Below are positions 25,726 through 33,861 of a stretch of DNA of 64,000 nt, piece by piece. The stretch comes from Streptomyces sp. NBC_00193 (GTDB taxonomy: Bacteria; Actinomycetota; Actinomycetes; Streptomycetales; Streptomycetaceae), in the NCBI RefSeq assembly GCF_026342735.1, contig NZ_JAPEMM010000001.1, positions 4,340,001-4,404,000 on the forward strand, read 5' to 3'. The notes below the pieces were generated by a model, which saw only the letters and a program-made list of their open reading frames with translations, had not been told where the DNA came from and did not search any database. Within the stretch, counting starts at the first letter, position 1; the number at the start of each line of letters is the position of its first letter. A program made the position numbers and the translations under genes.

Positions 25726-26339
25726 GCGCACGCCGCCTTGAACTGTGCCGCCCGGCGCCGCAGCGCGAGCAGGTCGCCGCCGTCGGCCGCGTCGCCGATC
25801 AGCGGGGAGCCCACGCCGACGGCCACCGCGCCGGAGGACAGGTACTCGGCCGCGGCGGCCGCGTCCACCCCGCCGACCGGTACGAACGGCAGGTCGGGGA
25901 AGGGAGCGCGCAGGGCCCGCAGGTACGCCGGTCCGCCGATCGTGCCGGGGAACAGCTTGAGCGCGCAGGCCCCCGCCGCGTCGGCCGCGATGACCTCGGT
26001 CGGGGTGATGACCCCGGCCAGTACCGGCAGCCCCTGCCGGACGGATTCGTCCACGCCGGCGCCGAGGCCCGGGGTGACCATCAGGTTGGCTCCGGCGTCG
26101 GCCGCCCGCTGGGCGTCCTCGGCGGTCAGGACCGTACCGGCCCCGAGCCAGGCCTCGTCGCCGAGCTCCTTGCGGGCCCGGCCGATGACGTCCAGCGCGT
26201 CGGTCCCGCTGAGGGAGACCTCGATGAGCGGGACGCCCTCCTCGACGAGGGTCATGACGGTGCGGAAGGACGCCTCCGCGTCCCGTCCGCGGACGATGGC
26301 GACGAGCCGCTCCTGTCGCAGCGCTGCGCCGAACTCCAT
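25722..26339 (-). CDS. dgoA: 2-dehydro-3-deoxy-6-phosphogalactonate (KDPGal/KDPG) aldolase
   Basis: 205 residues of the class I KDPG/KHG aldolase family. The Schiff-base Lys is in AGACALKLFPGTIGGPAYLRAL. The catalytic Glu is in VPLIEVSLSGTDAL, and the phosphate-binding loop is in PFVPVGGVDAAAAAEYL. It cleaves the 6-phospho-keto-deoxy acid to pyruvate and glyceraldehyde 3-phosphate. Flanked by the dehydratase and kinase, so galactonate is the most likely route. ATG at 26339 with AAGGCAGG upstream; 59 bp from the dehydratase stop. Confidence 0.92.
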   Translation of the reverse strand: MEFGAALRQERLVAIVRGRDAEASFRTVMTLVEEGVPLIEVSLSGTDALDVIGRARKELGDEAWLGAGTVLTAEDAQRAADAGANLMVTPGLGAGVDESVRQGLPVLAGVITPTEVIAADAAGACALKLFPGTIGGPAYLRALRAPFPDLPFVPVGGVDAAAAAEYLSSGAVAVGVGSPLIGDAADGGDLLALRRRAAQFKAACA

Positions 26340-26398
26340 GGGAATGCCTGCCTTCTGATGTGTGGGGGGTGGGGGTGCTGCCGGATGGTGGTGGGGGC

Positions 26399-27544
26399 TC
26401 ACCACTCGGCGAAAGAGCCGTCTTCGTGGCGCCACACCGGGTTGCGCCAGGCATGGCCCTTCTTGTCCGCGGCGCGGACGGCCGCCTCGTCGACCTCGAC
26501 GCCGAGTCCCGGCCGCTCGGTGCGGACCAGGGAGCCCGCGTCGAAGCGGAACGGCTCGGGGTCGGTGACGTAGTCGAGGAGCTCGGCGCCCTGGTTGTAG
26601 TGGATGCCGATGGACTGTTCCTGGATGAGGAAGTTCGGGGTGGTGAAGGCCACTTGGAGGCTGGCCGCCAGGGCGACCGGCCCCAGCGGGCAGTGCGGCG
26701 CGATCTGGGCTCCGTAGACCTCGGCGAGGGAGGCGATGCGGCGCAGTTCCGAGATGCCGCCGGCGTGCGAGATGTCGGGCTGCAGGATCGCCACGCCGGC
26801 TTGCAGGGGGGCGAGGAACTCCCGTCGGGAGAAGAGCCGTTCGCCGAGTGCGAGGGGGATGCTGGAGGCGTTCACCAGATCGGGGACGGCCTCCATGTAC
26901 TCGGAGAGGACCGGCTCCTCGACGAACATCGGGGCATAGGGGGCCAGCAGGGGCAGGATCCGGCGGGCGTTGGCGGGGGAGACCCGGCCGTGGAAGTCGA
27001 GCCCGAAGTCGCGGTCGTCGCCGAGGACCGCGCGGGCGGTCTCGGCGCGCCGGAGGCAGTCGCGGACCTCGGAGCGGGTCGCGAGGGGGCTCATGCGGCC
27101 GCAGCCGTTCATCTTGACGGCCGTGAAGCCCGCCTCGACCTGCCGGAGCAGCGCGTCCTCGATCTCGTGCGGCTCGTCGCCTCCGACCCAGGCGTAGGCG
27201 CGGATCCGGTCGCGGACCGGCCCGCCGAGGAGCTGGTGCACGGGCTTCCCGTACGCCTTGCCCTTGATGTCCCACAGCGCCTGGTCGAGCCCGGCGACTG
27301 CGGAGGACAGCACGGGGCCGCCGCGGTAGAAGCCGCCCTTGGTCATGACCTGCCAGTGGTCCTCGATCCGCATCGGGTCCTGGCCGACGAGGTACTCGGA
27401 CAACACCTCCACGGCCGCGCGCACCGGCTCGGCGCGCCCTTCGACCACGGGTTCGCCCCAGCCGACGACGCCTTCGTCGGTTTCTGCGCGGACGAACATC
27501 CAGCGCGGCGGGGCCATGAACGTCTCGATGCGGGTGATCTTCAC
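26399..27544 (-). CDS. dgoD: D-galactonate dehydratase
   Basis: 381 residues of the enolase superfamily, mandelate racemase subgroup. Galactonate dehydratase features: start MKITRIETFMAPPRWMFVRAETDEG, catalytic base region VKMNGCGRM, metal ligands in LDFHGRVSP, FVEEPVL and LGERLFSRREF, and a C-terminal His in QIAPHCPLGPVALAASLQVAF. It dehydrates D-galactonate to 2-keto-3-deoxygalactonate, using Mg2+. A GTG start with GGAGAGGA upstream; it is the first structural gene of the operon after the regulator. The identity is strong because kinase, aldolase and FCD regulator follow the dgo pattern. Confidence 0.93.
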   Translation of the reverse strand: MKITRIETFMAPPRWMFVRAETDEGVVGWGEPVVEGRAEPVRAAVEVLSEYLVGQDPMRIEDHWQVMTKGGFYRGGPVLSSAVAGLDQALWDIKGKAYGKPVHQLLGGPVRDRIRAYAWVGGDEPHEIEDALLRQVEAGFTAVKMNGCGRMSPLATRSEVRDCLRRAETARAVLGDDRDFGLDFHGRVSPANARRILPLLAPYAPMFVEEPVLSEYMEAVPDLVNASSIPLALGERLFSRREFLAPLQAGVAILQPDISHAGGISELRRIASLAEVYGAQIAPHCPLGPVALAASLQVAFTTPNFLIQEQSIGIHYNQGAELLDYVTDPEPFRFDAGSLVRTERPGLGVEVDEAAVRAADKKGHAWRNPVWRHEDGSFAEW

Positions 27545-27641
27545 GGCTGACGGTGTCCTCTCCTTGTGGGATGGCAGGAGGGGATCTGATCTGCGGTGGT
27601 GCAGGGGCGGCGGACGGCGCTGCGGGCGGCGGCCGATACCC

Positions 27642-27712
27642 CGGGTCTTACGGGTCTTACGGGTCCTGCGGTCTTACGGATCCTGCGGGTCTTACGGGTC
27701 TTACGGGTCCTA
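27642..27712 (+). repeat. 9-bp tandem repeat array (CGGGTCTTA)
   Basis: Eight consecutive units, variants of CGGGTCTTA with one 8-bp unit and CCTG/CCTA variants, fill the gap after dgoR. The dgoR stop codon (complement of 27710-27712) lies in the terminal unit. The array starts ~100 bp before dgoD and has no coding role. Confidence 0.85.
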
Positions 27713-28432
27713 CGGGTGGTCGCGCTGCGCCATGTCGAGGAGGTCGAGCACGGCCCGGTGCGCCCCGTCCGGGTTCCCGGCCCGGACCTGGTCGACCACG
27801 GCCCGGTGGATCGCGTGCGGGTTCTCGAAGTCCCCCTTGTGCACCGCGCGGTCGCGTTCCACGAGGGCCGGGATGATCACCCGGTACATCTGCGCGAAGA
27901 ACAGGTTGTGCGAGGCGGTCAGCAGCGCCAGGTGGAACGAGGCGTCCGCCCGCACGTGCAGCACCGGGTCGGAGTCGCTCGCCGCCATCGCGGTCAGCGC
28001 CGCGTCCAGTGCGGCCAGGTCCTGCTCGGTGGCCCGTACGGCGGCCAGCGCGGCGGCGGCCGGCTCGATCGAGCGGCGCAGTTCGAGCAGGTCGGAGAAG
28101 AAGCAGGCGGGCGCGCCGGCCGCGAGCTTCCAGCGCAGCACGTCGGCGTCGAAGAGGTTCCAGTCGGTGCGCGGGCGCACGAAGGTGCCGCGCTTCTGCC
28201 GGGCGTCGACCAGCCCCTTGGCCATGAGCACCTTGATGGCTTCACGGAGCACCGTCTGGCTGACGTCGAGCTCCTCCATCAGGAGGGGGAGGTCGAGGGT
28301 GGCCCCCTCGTCGTACGTGCCGTCGAAGATCCGGCGGGCCAGCTCTTCCACCGCCGCCTTGTGGACCCCGCGGCCGGCGTACGCGGCCTCGCTGCTCCTG
28401 CCACCGCCACTGGTGCTGGTGCTGCTGTGCAT
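27710..28432 (-). CDS. dgoR: FCD-domain GntR family regulator of the galactonate operon
   Basis: 240 residues. The N-terminal winged helix-turn-helix of GntR (KAAVEELARRIFDGTYDEGATLDLPLLMEELDVSQTVLREAIKVL, wing KRGTFVRPR, ~24-85) is followed by an all-helical FCD effector domain. That domain carries the metal-ligand His pattern (ADASFHLALLTASHN, ...PHAIHRAVVDQV). FCD regulators repress sugar-acid operons and release DNA on binding the acid. Here it is the first gene of the run and divergent from the transporter. An AT-rich palindromic patch at 28505-28538 lies between the two starts. Confidence 0.9.
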   Translation of the reverse strand: MHSSTSTSGGGRSSEAAYAGRGVHKAAVEELARRIFDGTYDEGATLDLPLLMEELDVSQTVLREAIKVLMAKGLVDARQKRGTFVRPRTDWNLFDADVLRWKLAAGAPACFFSDLLELRRSIEPAAAALAAVRATEQDLAALDAALTAMAASDSDPVLHVRADASFHLALLTASHNLFFAQMYRVIIPALVERDRAVHKGDFENPHAIHRAVVDQVRAGNPDGAHRAVLDLLDMAQRDHP

Positions 28433-28504
28433 TCCGGTTTTCCCTCTCCCCGCCAGGGCTTTGGTCCCTACTTGCTCCCCTTGGTGCCCCCTGACAAGGC
28501 AAAG

Positions 28505-28538
28505 ACTTGCACAAGTAATCGTTAATTAGCAATTATTG
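28505..28538. promoter_or_regulatory. Probable DgoR operators in an AT-rich divergent promoter
   Basis: ACTTG-CA-CAAGT (28505-28516) is a perfect 12-bp palindrome of the TTG..CAA type used by FCD regulators. TTAATTA (28522-28528) and CAATTATTG (28530-28538) continue an AT-rich tract that is striking in this GC-rich DNA and probably contains the -10 boxes of both divergent promoters. Confidence 0.55.
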
Positions 28539-28606
28539 CGTGGCGTCGCCGGAACCGCTGATTCCGCACTGTTCGGCGCTCCTCACACGTCCCCCGGGAG
28601 CCACCG

Positions 28607-29883
28607 ATGTCCCTCAGCCACGACCCGGCCGCCGCGACCACGCGGCCGGGCACCGGCACCGGCCCCTCCGGTCTCTCCAGCCCCTCCAGCCCCTCCGGCC
28701 CCTCCGGCCTGCCGAGGCGCAGGATCGGCAGGTACCGCTCCGCGATCCTCGCCGTGCTCTTCGTCATGACCGCCATCAACTACCTGGACCGCAGCGTCCT
28801 GTCGATCGTGGCGCCGGACGTCTCCAAGGACCTCGGCATCTCGCCCGAGACGATGGGCTGGCTCTTCTCCGGCTTCGCCTGGACCTACGCCCTCGCCCAG
28901 ATCCCCGGCGGCCGCCTCGTCGACAGGTTCGGCCCGCGCATCGTCTACGCCTGGGCGCTGATCGGCTGGTCGGTCATGACCGCCCTCGGCTCGCTCGCCA
29001 AGGGCTTCGGCTTCCTCTTCGCCAGCCGCATGGGCCTCGGCCTCTTCGAGGCCCCCGCCTTCCCCTGCAACGGGCGCGTCGCCGCCTCCTGGTTCCCGCG
29101 CGCGGAACGCGGCCGGGCGGTCGCCGTCTACACCTCGGGGCCGTCTGAAGGAGGAGGGGCATCGGCCTCGGCGTGGCCTTCCCGCTGATCGCGTGGATGG
29201 CCGCCACCCTCGGCTGGCGCCACGTGTTCTGGATCCTCGGCGGCGTGGGCATCGCCTGGGCGCTGGTGTGGACGAAGGTCATCCGCAACCGCCCCGAACA
29301 GCACCCCAGGGTCGGGGAGTACGAGCTCGTCCACATCACCGAGGACGAGGCCACCGCCGACAGCTCCGCGCAGAGCCGGGAGAAGGGCGCCTTCCGCCGG
29401 GACATGGGCTTCCTGCTGCGGCAGCGCCGCATCTGGGGCGTGTTCCTCGGCCAGTTCGCCATCGCCTCGACGCTGTACTTCTTCCTGACCTGGTTCCCGA
29501 CCTACCTCACCAACGAGCGCGGTCTGAGCCTCGACAAGGGCGGCCTGACCGGAGCCCTGCCCTTCGTCGCCGCCAACTACGTCACCTCGAACGCCGCGAT
29601 GATCGCCATCATGTGCGTGGCCTTCTTCGCCAACGGCCTCGCGTCGTTCTCCTGGGTCCTGGTCACCGAGATCGCCCCGGAGCGGATGCTCGGCGTGGCC
29701 GGCGGGGTCTTCAACGTCTTCGGCAACCTCGCCGGCATCGTCGTCCCGATCGTCATCGGCTACATGATCGGCGGCGGCGACGGCTCCTTCGCCCTCCCGC
29801 TGATGCTGATCGCCGGCATCACGATCGGCGGCGCCCTGTCCTTCCTCTTCCTCGTGGACAAGGTCGAACGCATCGAGGCGTAG
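28607..29883 (+). pseudogene. dgoT: Broken D-galactonate MFS transporter (DgoT-like)
   Basis: The first frame (28607-29188, 193 residues) has the anion:cation symporter start RYRSAILAVLFVMTAINYLDRSVLSIVAPDVSKDLGIS and motif PGGRLVDRFGPR, but it breaks after AVAVYTSG. The rest continues in another frame from GIGLGVAFPLIAW (29158) to 29883. The joint at 29141-29157 holds about 14 extra nt compared with the usual TSGxYxGLG junction. The second part also runs GALPFVAA directly into NYVTSNAAM, apparently lacking ~40 residues (a membrane segment and cytoplasmic loop). It is divergent from dgoR, so the operon's own importer seems inactive unless these are sequence errors. Confidence 0.75.
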
Positions 29884-29906
29884 GCCGTCGCACCGCGCCT
29901 ACGCGC

Positions 29907-30707
29907 CTACGCAGGCCTGCCGACAGGCGGCCTCCCGCTCGCGCTCGCGCTCGTACGTGCCCGCTGCTCCCGAGCCGCCTGCTCGGGGTGGCGGGCGCGC
30001 CAGTACGGGTTGTCGTGCGGCAGGGCGCTGCCCACCCGCCCGTACATCCCGAACCACATCAGCATCACGCCGACCACGAAGCTGAACAGCACGTTGGGGA
30101 TGTGGAAGGCCAGGAAGTTCATCCCGGTGTCGAGCAGCGCGAGGTTCACGAACCCGCTCGCGATGAACAGCACGCCCAGCACGATGTTGAGCGTCGAGGC
30201 GAAGGTGCCGCCGATGACCATCCCGATGAACAGCAACAGCCCGATGCAGATCGACAGCACGCTCAGCGCGCCGTTGGTGTTCAGCGCGAGCACGGTGTCC
30301 CCGCCGGTGTCGAAGAACCCGATCCGGTCGATGAGCCCGAGGATCCCGAAGGCCACCAGCAGCAGTCCGGTCAGCCCGGCGCCGATCCGGTAGACCTTGC
30401 TGAGCCGGTGATCGCTGGGCAGGTGCTCGTCGAGGCTCGCGTTCACGGGACGCATCATGCGGTGCAGGACCCCGGGGGAGTCCGGGGGCGGTGCCGCCGT
30501 CGCGTACGGCTCGTGGGCCACGTAGGGCGCGTAGTGCTCATGGGGCTCGTGGCACCCGTAGAGGGCGTGGGGCGCGTACGACTCCTGCGGCGCGTGGGGC
30601 ACGGGAGGTGCCTGGGGCGTACGGGAGGCCCGGGACCAGCGGGGTCTGTGCGGCCGGTGCAGTCCGTGAGTCCTGTGGTGGTGTCCCTGAGAAGCGTGGG
30701 CGGCCAT
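29907..30707 (-). CDS. DUF4383 membrane protein with long N-terminal His/Pro-rich region
   Basis: 266 residues. Residues 1-~105 are low complexity, rich in His, Pro, Tyr and Glu (HGLHRPHRPR, HALYGCHEPHEHYAPYVAHEPY) and predicted cytoplasmic. Residues ~120-245 are a four-helix DUF4383 domain (YRIGAGLTGLLLVAFGILGLI, ALSVLSICIGLLLFIGMVIGG, LNIVLGVLFIASGFVNLALL, FHIPNVLFSFVVGVMLMWFGM). The function is unknown. Repeated HEPH/AHEPY motifs could bind metal ions. Start ATG at 30707 has GAGGAGGG 4-11 nt upstream, which decides against the longer frame. The MFS remnant converges on it. Confidence 0.8.
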   Translation of the reverse strand: MAAHASQGHHHRTHGLHRPHRPRWSRASRTPQAPPVPHAPQESYAPHALYGCHEPHEHYAPYVAHEPYATAAPPPDSPGVLHRMMRPVNASLDEHLPSDHRLSKVYRIGAGLTGLLLVAFGILGLIDRIGFFDTGGDTVLALNTNGALSVLSICIGLLLFIGMVIGGTFASTLNIVLGVLFIASGFVNLALLDTGMNFLAFHIPNVLFSFVVGVMLMWFGMYGRVGSALPHDNPYWRARHPEQAAREQRARTSASASGRPPVGRPA

Positions 30708-30788
30708 GTCGCCCTCCTCTGCTCCGTTCGTGGCCCCTCCAGCATCCGCCGGTGCCCCCACCCGGACAAGTCCGGACCGGGCAGCCGC

Positions 30789-32036
30789 TCAGGCGTGGCC
30801 GCGCTCGGTCCGGATGTCCGTCACGACCCGCTGCACGGAGGACCGTACGGCCTCCATCTCCAGGAGGAAGGCCCAGTAGTCGGGGTGGCGGTCCTCCAGG
30901 GCGGACAGCGCCCGGGCGACCCGGGCCACCGCGTCGTCGAGCGGGCGCGCGTGCCGGGCCTCGGGGACCGTACGGCCCTCCATCGCCAGGCGCTGCGCGT
31001 CCCGGATCGCGAACCGGGTCCGCTGCACCTCCGCCTGCGGATCCCGTGCCACCGCCTCCAGCCGGGTCAGCCGGTCCTGCGCCGCCGACACCGCCTCGTC
31101 GGTGGCGTCCAGCGAAGCCCGCACCGCCTCGACCAGGGCCGCCACGACGGCCCACTGCTGCTGGTCGCGGGCCCGGCCGGCCTCCGCGAGCCGGTCCTCC
31201 GCCTGCGCGACGTCCCGTACCGCCTGCTCCGGGACCTGCTGGAGGTCCTGCCAGCAGGCCGCACTGAAACGCCGGCGCAGCTCGCTGAGCACCGGATCCA
31301 CCCGGTCCGCCCGGTTGCGCAGGGCCTGCGCCCGGGTCCGCAGGCTCACCAGCCGCCGGTCGATCTCCGCGGCCCGCTCCGGGAGCCGCGCCGCCTCGGC
31401 CCGTATCGCCTCGGCGTCGCGCAGGATCCGGTCGGCGCGCTGCACGGTCTCCTGCACGCCGTGCTGCGCGGCGCCCTGGTTCAGCTTCGTCAGCTCCGGC
31501 CCGAGCGCGGCCAGCCGGGCGGCCAGGTCGTCGGCCCGGATCCCCTTGCCGCGCACCTCGTCCAGCGCCGTGCTCGCCGCGAGCAGCGCGGCCCTGGCCC
31601 GCTCCCGCGCGGGCGCCACCCGGGCCAGCTGGGTCTCGGCCCGGTCCAGCAGCGGCTGCAACCCGTGTGCGAACCGGTCGAGCTCGCCCTTGACCCGTAC
31701 CAGCTCCTCCTTGGCCCGCGTCAGCTCGTCCCGGGCGCGCGTCGCGGCGGACGCCTCCAACTCCACCCGATCGAGATCGTGCGCGTCGACGGCATCGATG
31801 TAGACATGACTCACCTGGTCGATCCGCTGCCCGAGCGCGGCGAACCCCTCACCGACCCGACGCGCCTCCGGCGACCCGTCCGCGGCCGCGATCGTCTCGA
31901 TCGAGATCCGCAGATCCCGCTGCGCGGTGTCCAGCTCGTAGAACGCCGCCGCGGCGGCATCCTTCGCCGCCTGCGCATCCGCCCGCCGACTCTCGTCCCG
32001 CCCGCCGCCGAACCACCGCCGGGGTGCCGTCGTCAC
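30789..32036 (-). CDS. Coiled-coil protein of unknown function
   Basis: 415 residues, almost wholly alpha-helical and charged, with long heptad runs (e.g. ARDELTRAKEELVRVKGELDRF; EIDRRLVSLRTRAQALRNRADRV). No signal peptide, membrane segment or enzymatic motif. A short N-terminal RRWFGGGRDESRRADAQ could interact with nucleic acid. The architecture recalls actinobacterial TerF/phage-shock or septum-associated coiled-coil proteins but I recognise no family. GTG at 32036 with GGAGAGG upstream was chosen; the longer frame would overlap the tRNA upstream region. Confidence 0.75.
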   Translation of the reverse strand: MTTAPRRWFGGGRDESRRADAQAAKDAAAAAFYELDTAQRDLRISIETIAAADGSPEARRVGEGFAALGQRIDQVSHVYIDAVDAHDLDRVELEASAATRARDELTRAKEELVRVKGELDRFAHGLQPLLDRAETQLARVAPARERARAALLAASTALDEVRGKGIRADDLAARLAALGPELTKLNQGAAQHGVQETVQRADRILRDAEAIRAEAARLPERAAEIDRRLVSLRTRAQALRNRADRVDPVLSELRRRFSAACWQDLQQVPEQAVRDVAQAEDRLAEAGRARDQQQWAVVAALVEAVRASLDATDEAVSAAQDRLTRLEAVARDPQAEVQRTRFAIRDAQRLAMEGRTVPEARHARPLDDAVARVARALSALEDRHPDYWAFLLEMEAVRSSVQRVVTDIRTERGHA

Positions 32037-32148
32037 AGTCGCCTCTCCCGTACCCGGTCCGCATGTCCCCTGCCCCGGTCCATTCTCCCCCACAGGAACG
32101 GGTTTGCGTGGGGGGTGTGCCCTGCATGTAGGCTGTCCACTCATCCAC

Positions 32149-32220
32149 GGGTGCGTAGCTCAGGGGTAGAGCGCTGCTCTTACAAAGCAGATGTCGGCGG
32201 TTCGAAACCGTCCGCGCCCA
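32149..32220 (+). tRNA. tRNA-Val (anticodon TAC)
   Basis: 72-nt cloverleaf. Acceptor GGGTGCG pairs with CGCGCCC (one G-T), D-arm GCTC..GAGC, anticodon stem CTGCT/AGCAG around CTTACAA (anticodon TAC), T-arm GGCGG-TTCGAAA-CCGTC, discriminator A. CCA is not encoded. Reads GTA and possibly GTG Val codons. Confidence 0.95.
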
Positions 32221-32226
32221 CCGACT

Positions 32227-32260
32227 AAAGACCCCCCGCCAAACATGGCGGGGGGTCTTT
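32227..32260 (+). terminator. Intrinsic terminator of tRNA-Val
   Basis: AAAGACCCCCCGCC (32227-32240) and GGCGGGGGGTCTTT (32247-32260) form a perfect 14-bp stem with a 6-nt loop, followed by TTTT. It is the best canonical terminator in the window. Confidence 0.95.
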
Positions 32261-32756
32261 TGCGTGGCCGTCCCGTGCCGACTCCTGGACGTCCTCGATG
32301 GAGGGAGGGTGAGCAGCCTTGTGGGTGCTCACCAGAGTGGCCTGGCCTGGGGCCATCAACGAATGGACGCAGGCTTTCGGCTCAGTCCGCCAGGCGGTAC
32401 AGCGTTCTGACGAACCCTGAGATCGGTTTGTCTGTCGCGTGGTGCACAGGCTGGTGGGCAGGCTATCCGCACCTGTGGGTGGTGTAGCGGGACGTAGCGA
32501 TGCCCTTCGGCTGGGCTTGTGGCTGAGCAGGTTCCGGGACGTGTGTGGGCTGTGGAAGGGGGGGGCCGGCGTAGGTAGGTCGCTCTTGGACGTCGGCGGA
32601 GCCTGGCCGTCGGATGGGTCGCGGGCTTGCCTCGGGTGGCCCCCGGGCAAAGTCAGGGATGCGGCTGCACTGCAGAGGTGGACTCCTTGGAAGTCGACCG
32701 CGTGGAGCCGGACTCGGGCCGGTCGGACGGCAGATGTGCCTGGCCTGGTGCCGGTG
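32261..32756. other. Gene-poor stretch downstream of tRNA-Val
   Basis: About 500 bp without a supportable gene. Short open frames on both strands show no conserved motif. Its location immediately 3' of a tRNA and beside an orphan gene suggests remnants of an integrated element, but no attachment-site repeat of the tRNA 3' end is found in the window. Confidence 0.4.
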
Positions 32757-33362
32757 CTAGGCCGCGCGAGGGGTTGCCGGTGGGTGGAGGGGCTCGTGGT
32801 GGTGCCAGATGAGGTAGCGGTCCTCGCGCCGTAGTTCGGCTGCGCCCCACTCGATCCGCATCACGCCCCGCTCCATCGAGCAGGCGTACGCCACGATGAT
32901 CAGGCGAAGGTCATGTGGCAGGAGAGCCACGTCCGGATGGACGTGCTCTTCGTTCAGCTCGTCCAGGCCCAGGTCGAATGCCTGCTGCATCGGCTGTGGG
33001 CCGTGGCGGCGGATCAGGTCGGCCCGGAAGCCGGCAGCCTTCCGTAGCCGTGCCTCAGTGACCGGCACGTCCTTCTTCGCGTAGCGGATCGGGTAGACCG
33101 CGTTGCTGCCGATGATCATCACCTTGCGCCCCTGCAGGCGTCGCGAGGTCGCGCCCTCGAACGGGGTCAGGCCGGCTGCGAGTGCCTCGTACTGCGCTGC
33201 GTGGAGCCCGTGGCCATAGGCCTCGAGGGTTTGGGTGTGGACGCCCTCGTGTCCGTGGCGGGCCCTGTCGTGGGCTTCCATGAGGCAAGCCGGGATGGTC
33301 TCGGCCAGCTGACTGGCCACGGCGCCGAACGTCTTGGTGGCCCAAGATGTCGCTGAGCTCAC
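32757..33362 (-). CDS. Hypothetical protein, accessory type
   Basis: 201 residues from the GTG at 33362 (VSSATSWATKTFGAVASQ), which has a GGGGGGG tract 9 nt upstream. The sequence has central basic segments (GATSRRLQGRKVMIIGSNAVYPIRYAKKDVPVTEARLRKAAGF) and a His-rich C terminus (RYLIWHHHEPLHPP). It looks soluble, without a known domain. Similar orphan proteins occur in Streptomyces beside small regulators. The frame extends to 33467. Position next to tRNA-Val suggests acquisition. I do not recognise its function. Confidence 0.6.
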   Translation of the reverse strand: MSSATSWATKTFGAVASQLAETIPACLMEAHDRARHGHEGVHTQTLEAYGHGLHAAQYEALAAGLTPFEGATSRRLQGRKVMIIGSNAVYPIRYAKKDVPVTEARLRKAAGFRADLIRRHGPQPMQQAFDLGLDELNEEHVHPDVALLPHDLRLIIVAYACSMERGVMRIEWGAAELRREDRYLIWHHHEPLHPPATPRAA

Positions 33363-33599
33363 TGTGTGTCGCCCCCCCTGCGTGGTTGAAACGCCGAGCT
33401 GCACGTTCCTCACGGTGTGGGCAGCCGGACGGGCACGCAAGAGGGCACAGGAGCACGGACCGCGCATGGGTCTGGGCGGGGGGCTCGGATCCCCTTCTTG
33501 CTGCTGCTACCCGTTGGTAGGTGGTGGGGGTCGGGCTTGGTGGGGCCGAGGTCGAGGTGGAGCGGTGACGGGTTGGTCGGGGGGCGGGATAGTGGAGGT

Positions 33600-33830
33600 A
33601 TGTGCCGATCGATCAAGACGTTGCGTCCGCCCGCCATTCCGGAGAAGGCGACCGAGGAGGAGATCCGGGCCGCCGCCCTGCAGTTCGTGCGGAAGGTGTC
33701 CGGCTTCAGGGCGCCGGCCGCGCACAACCAGGAGGTCTTCGACGCCGCCGTCGACGCGGTCGCGGAGGCGACGAGGGAGCTGCTGGACGGGCTTCATGTC
33801 AGGGGGGCGGGGGCGGCCGTGGCCGGGTGA
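33600..33830 (+). CDS. DUF2277 family small protein
   Basis: 76 residues starting MCRSIKTLRPPAIPEKATEEEIRAAALQFVRKVSGFRAP, the hallmark of DUF2277. The conserved MCR..I.LR N terminus fixes the start, even though the GGAGG lies only one nucleotide before the ATG, too close for normal initiation. A leaderless transcript or a distant element is possible. The C-terminal helix (FDAAVDAVAEATRELLDGL) is typical. Function unknown; the N-terminal Cys2 is invariant in homologues I know and may bind metal or a cofactor. Confidence 0.85.
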   Translation: MCRSIKTLRPPAIPEKATEEEIRAAALQFVRKVSGFRAPAAHNQEVFDAAVDAVAEATRELLDGLHVRGAGAAVAG

Positions 33831-33861
33831 GGGATGGGCGGTCGGGTGAGCGGTCCGGCGG

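Noticed and set aside
32225..32650. Possible integrase remnant next to tRNA-Val
   Set aside because: The 141-codon frame has no recombinase catalytic motif (R-H-R-Y) and is Pro/Ser/Thr-rich.
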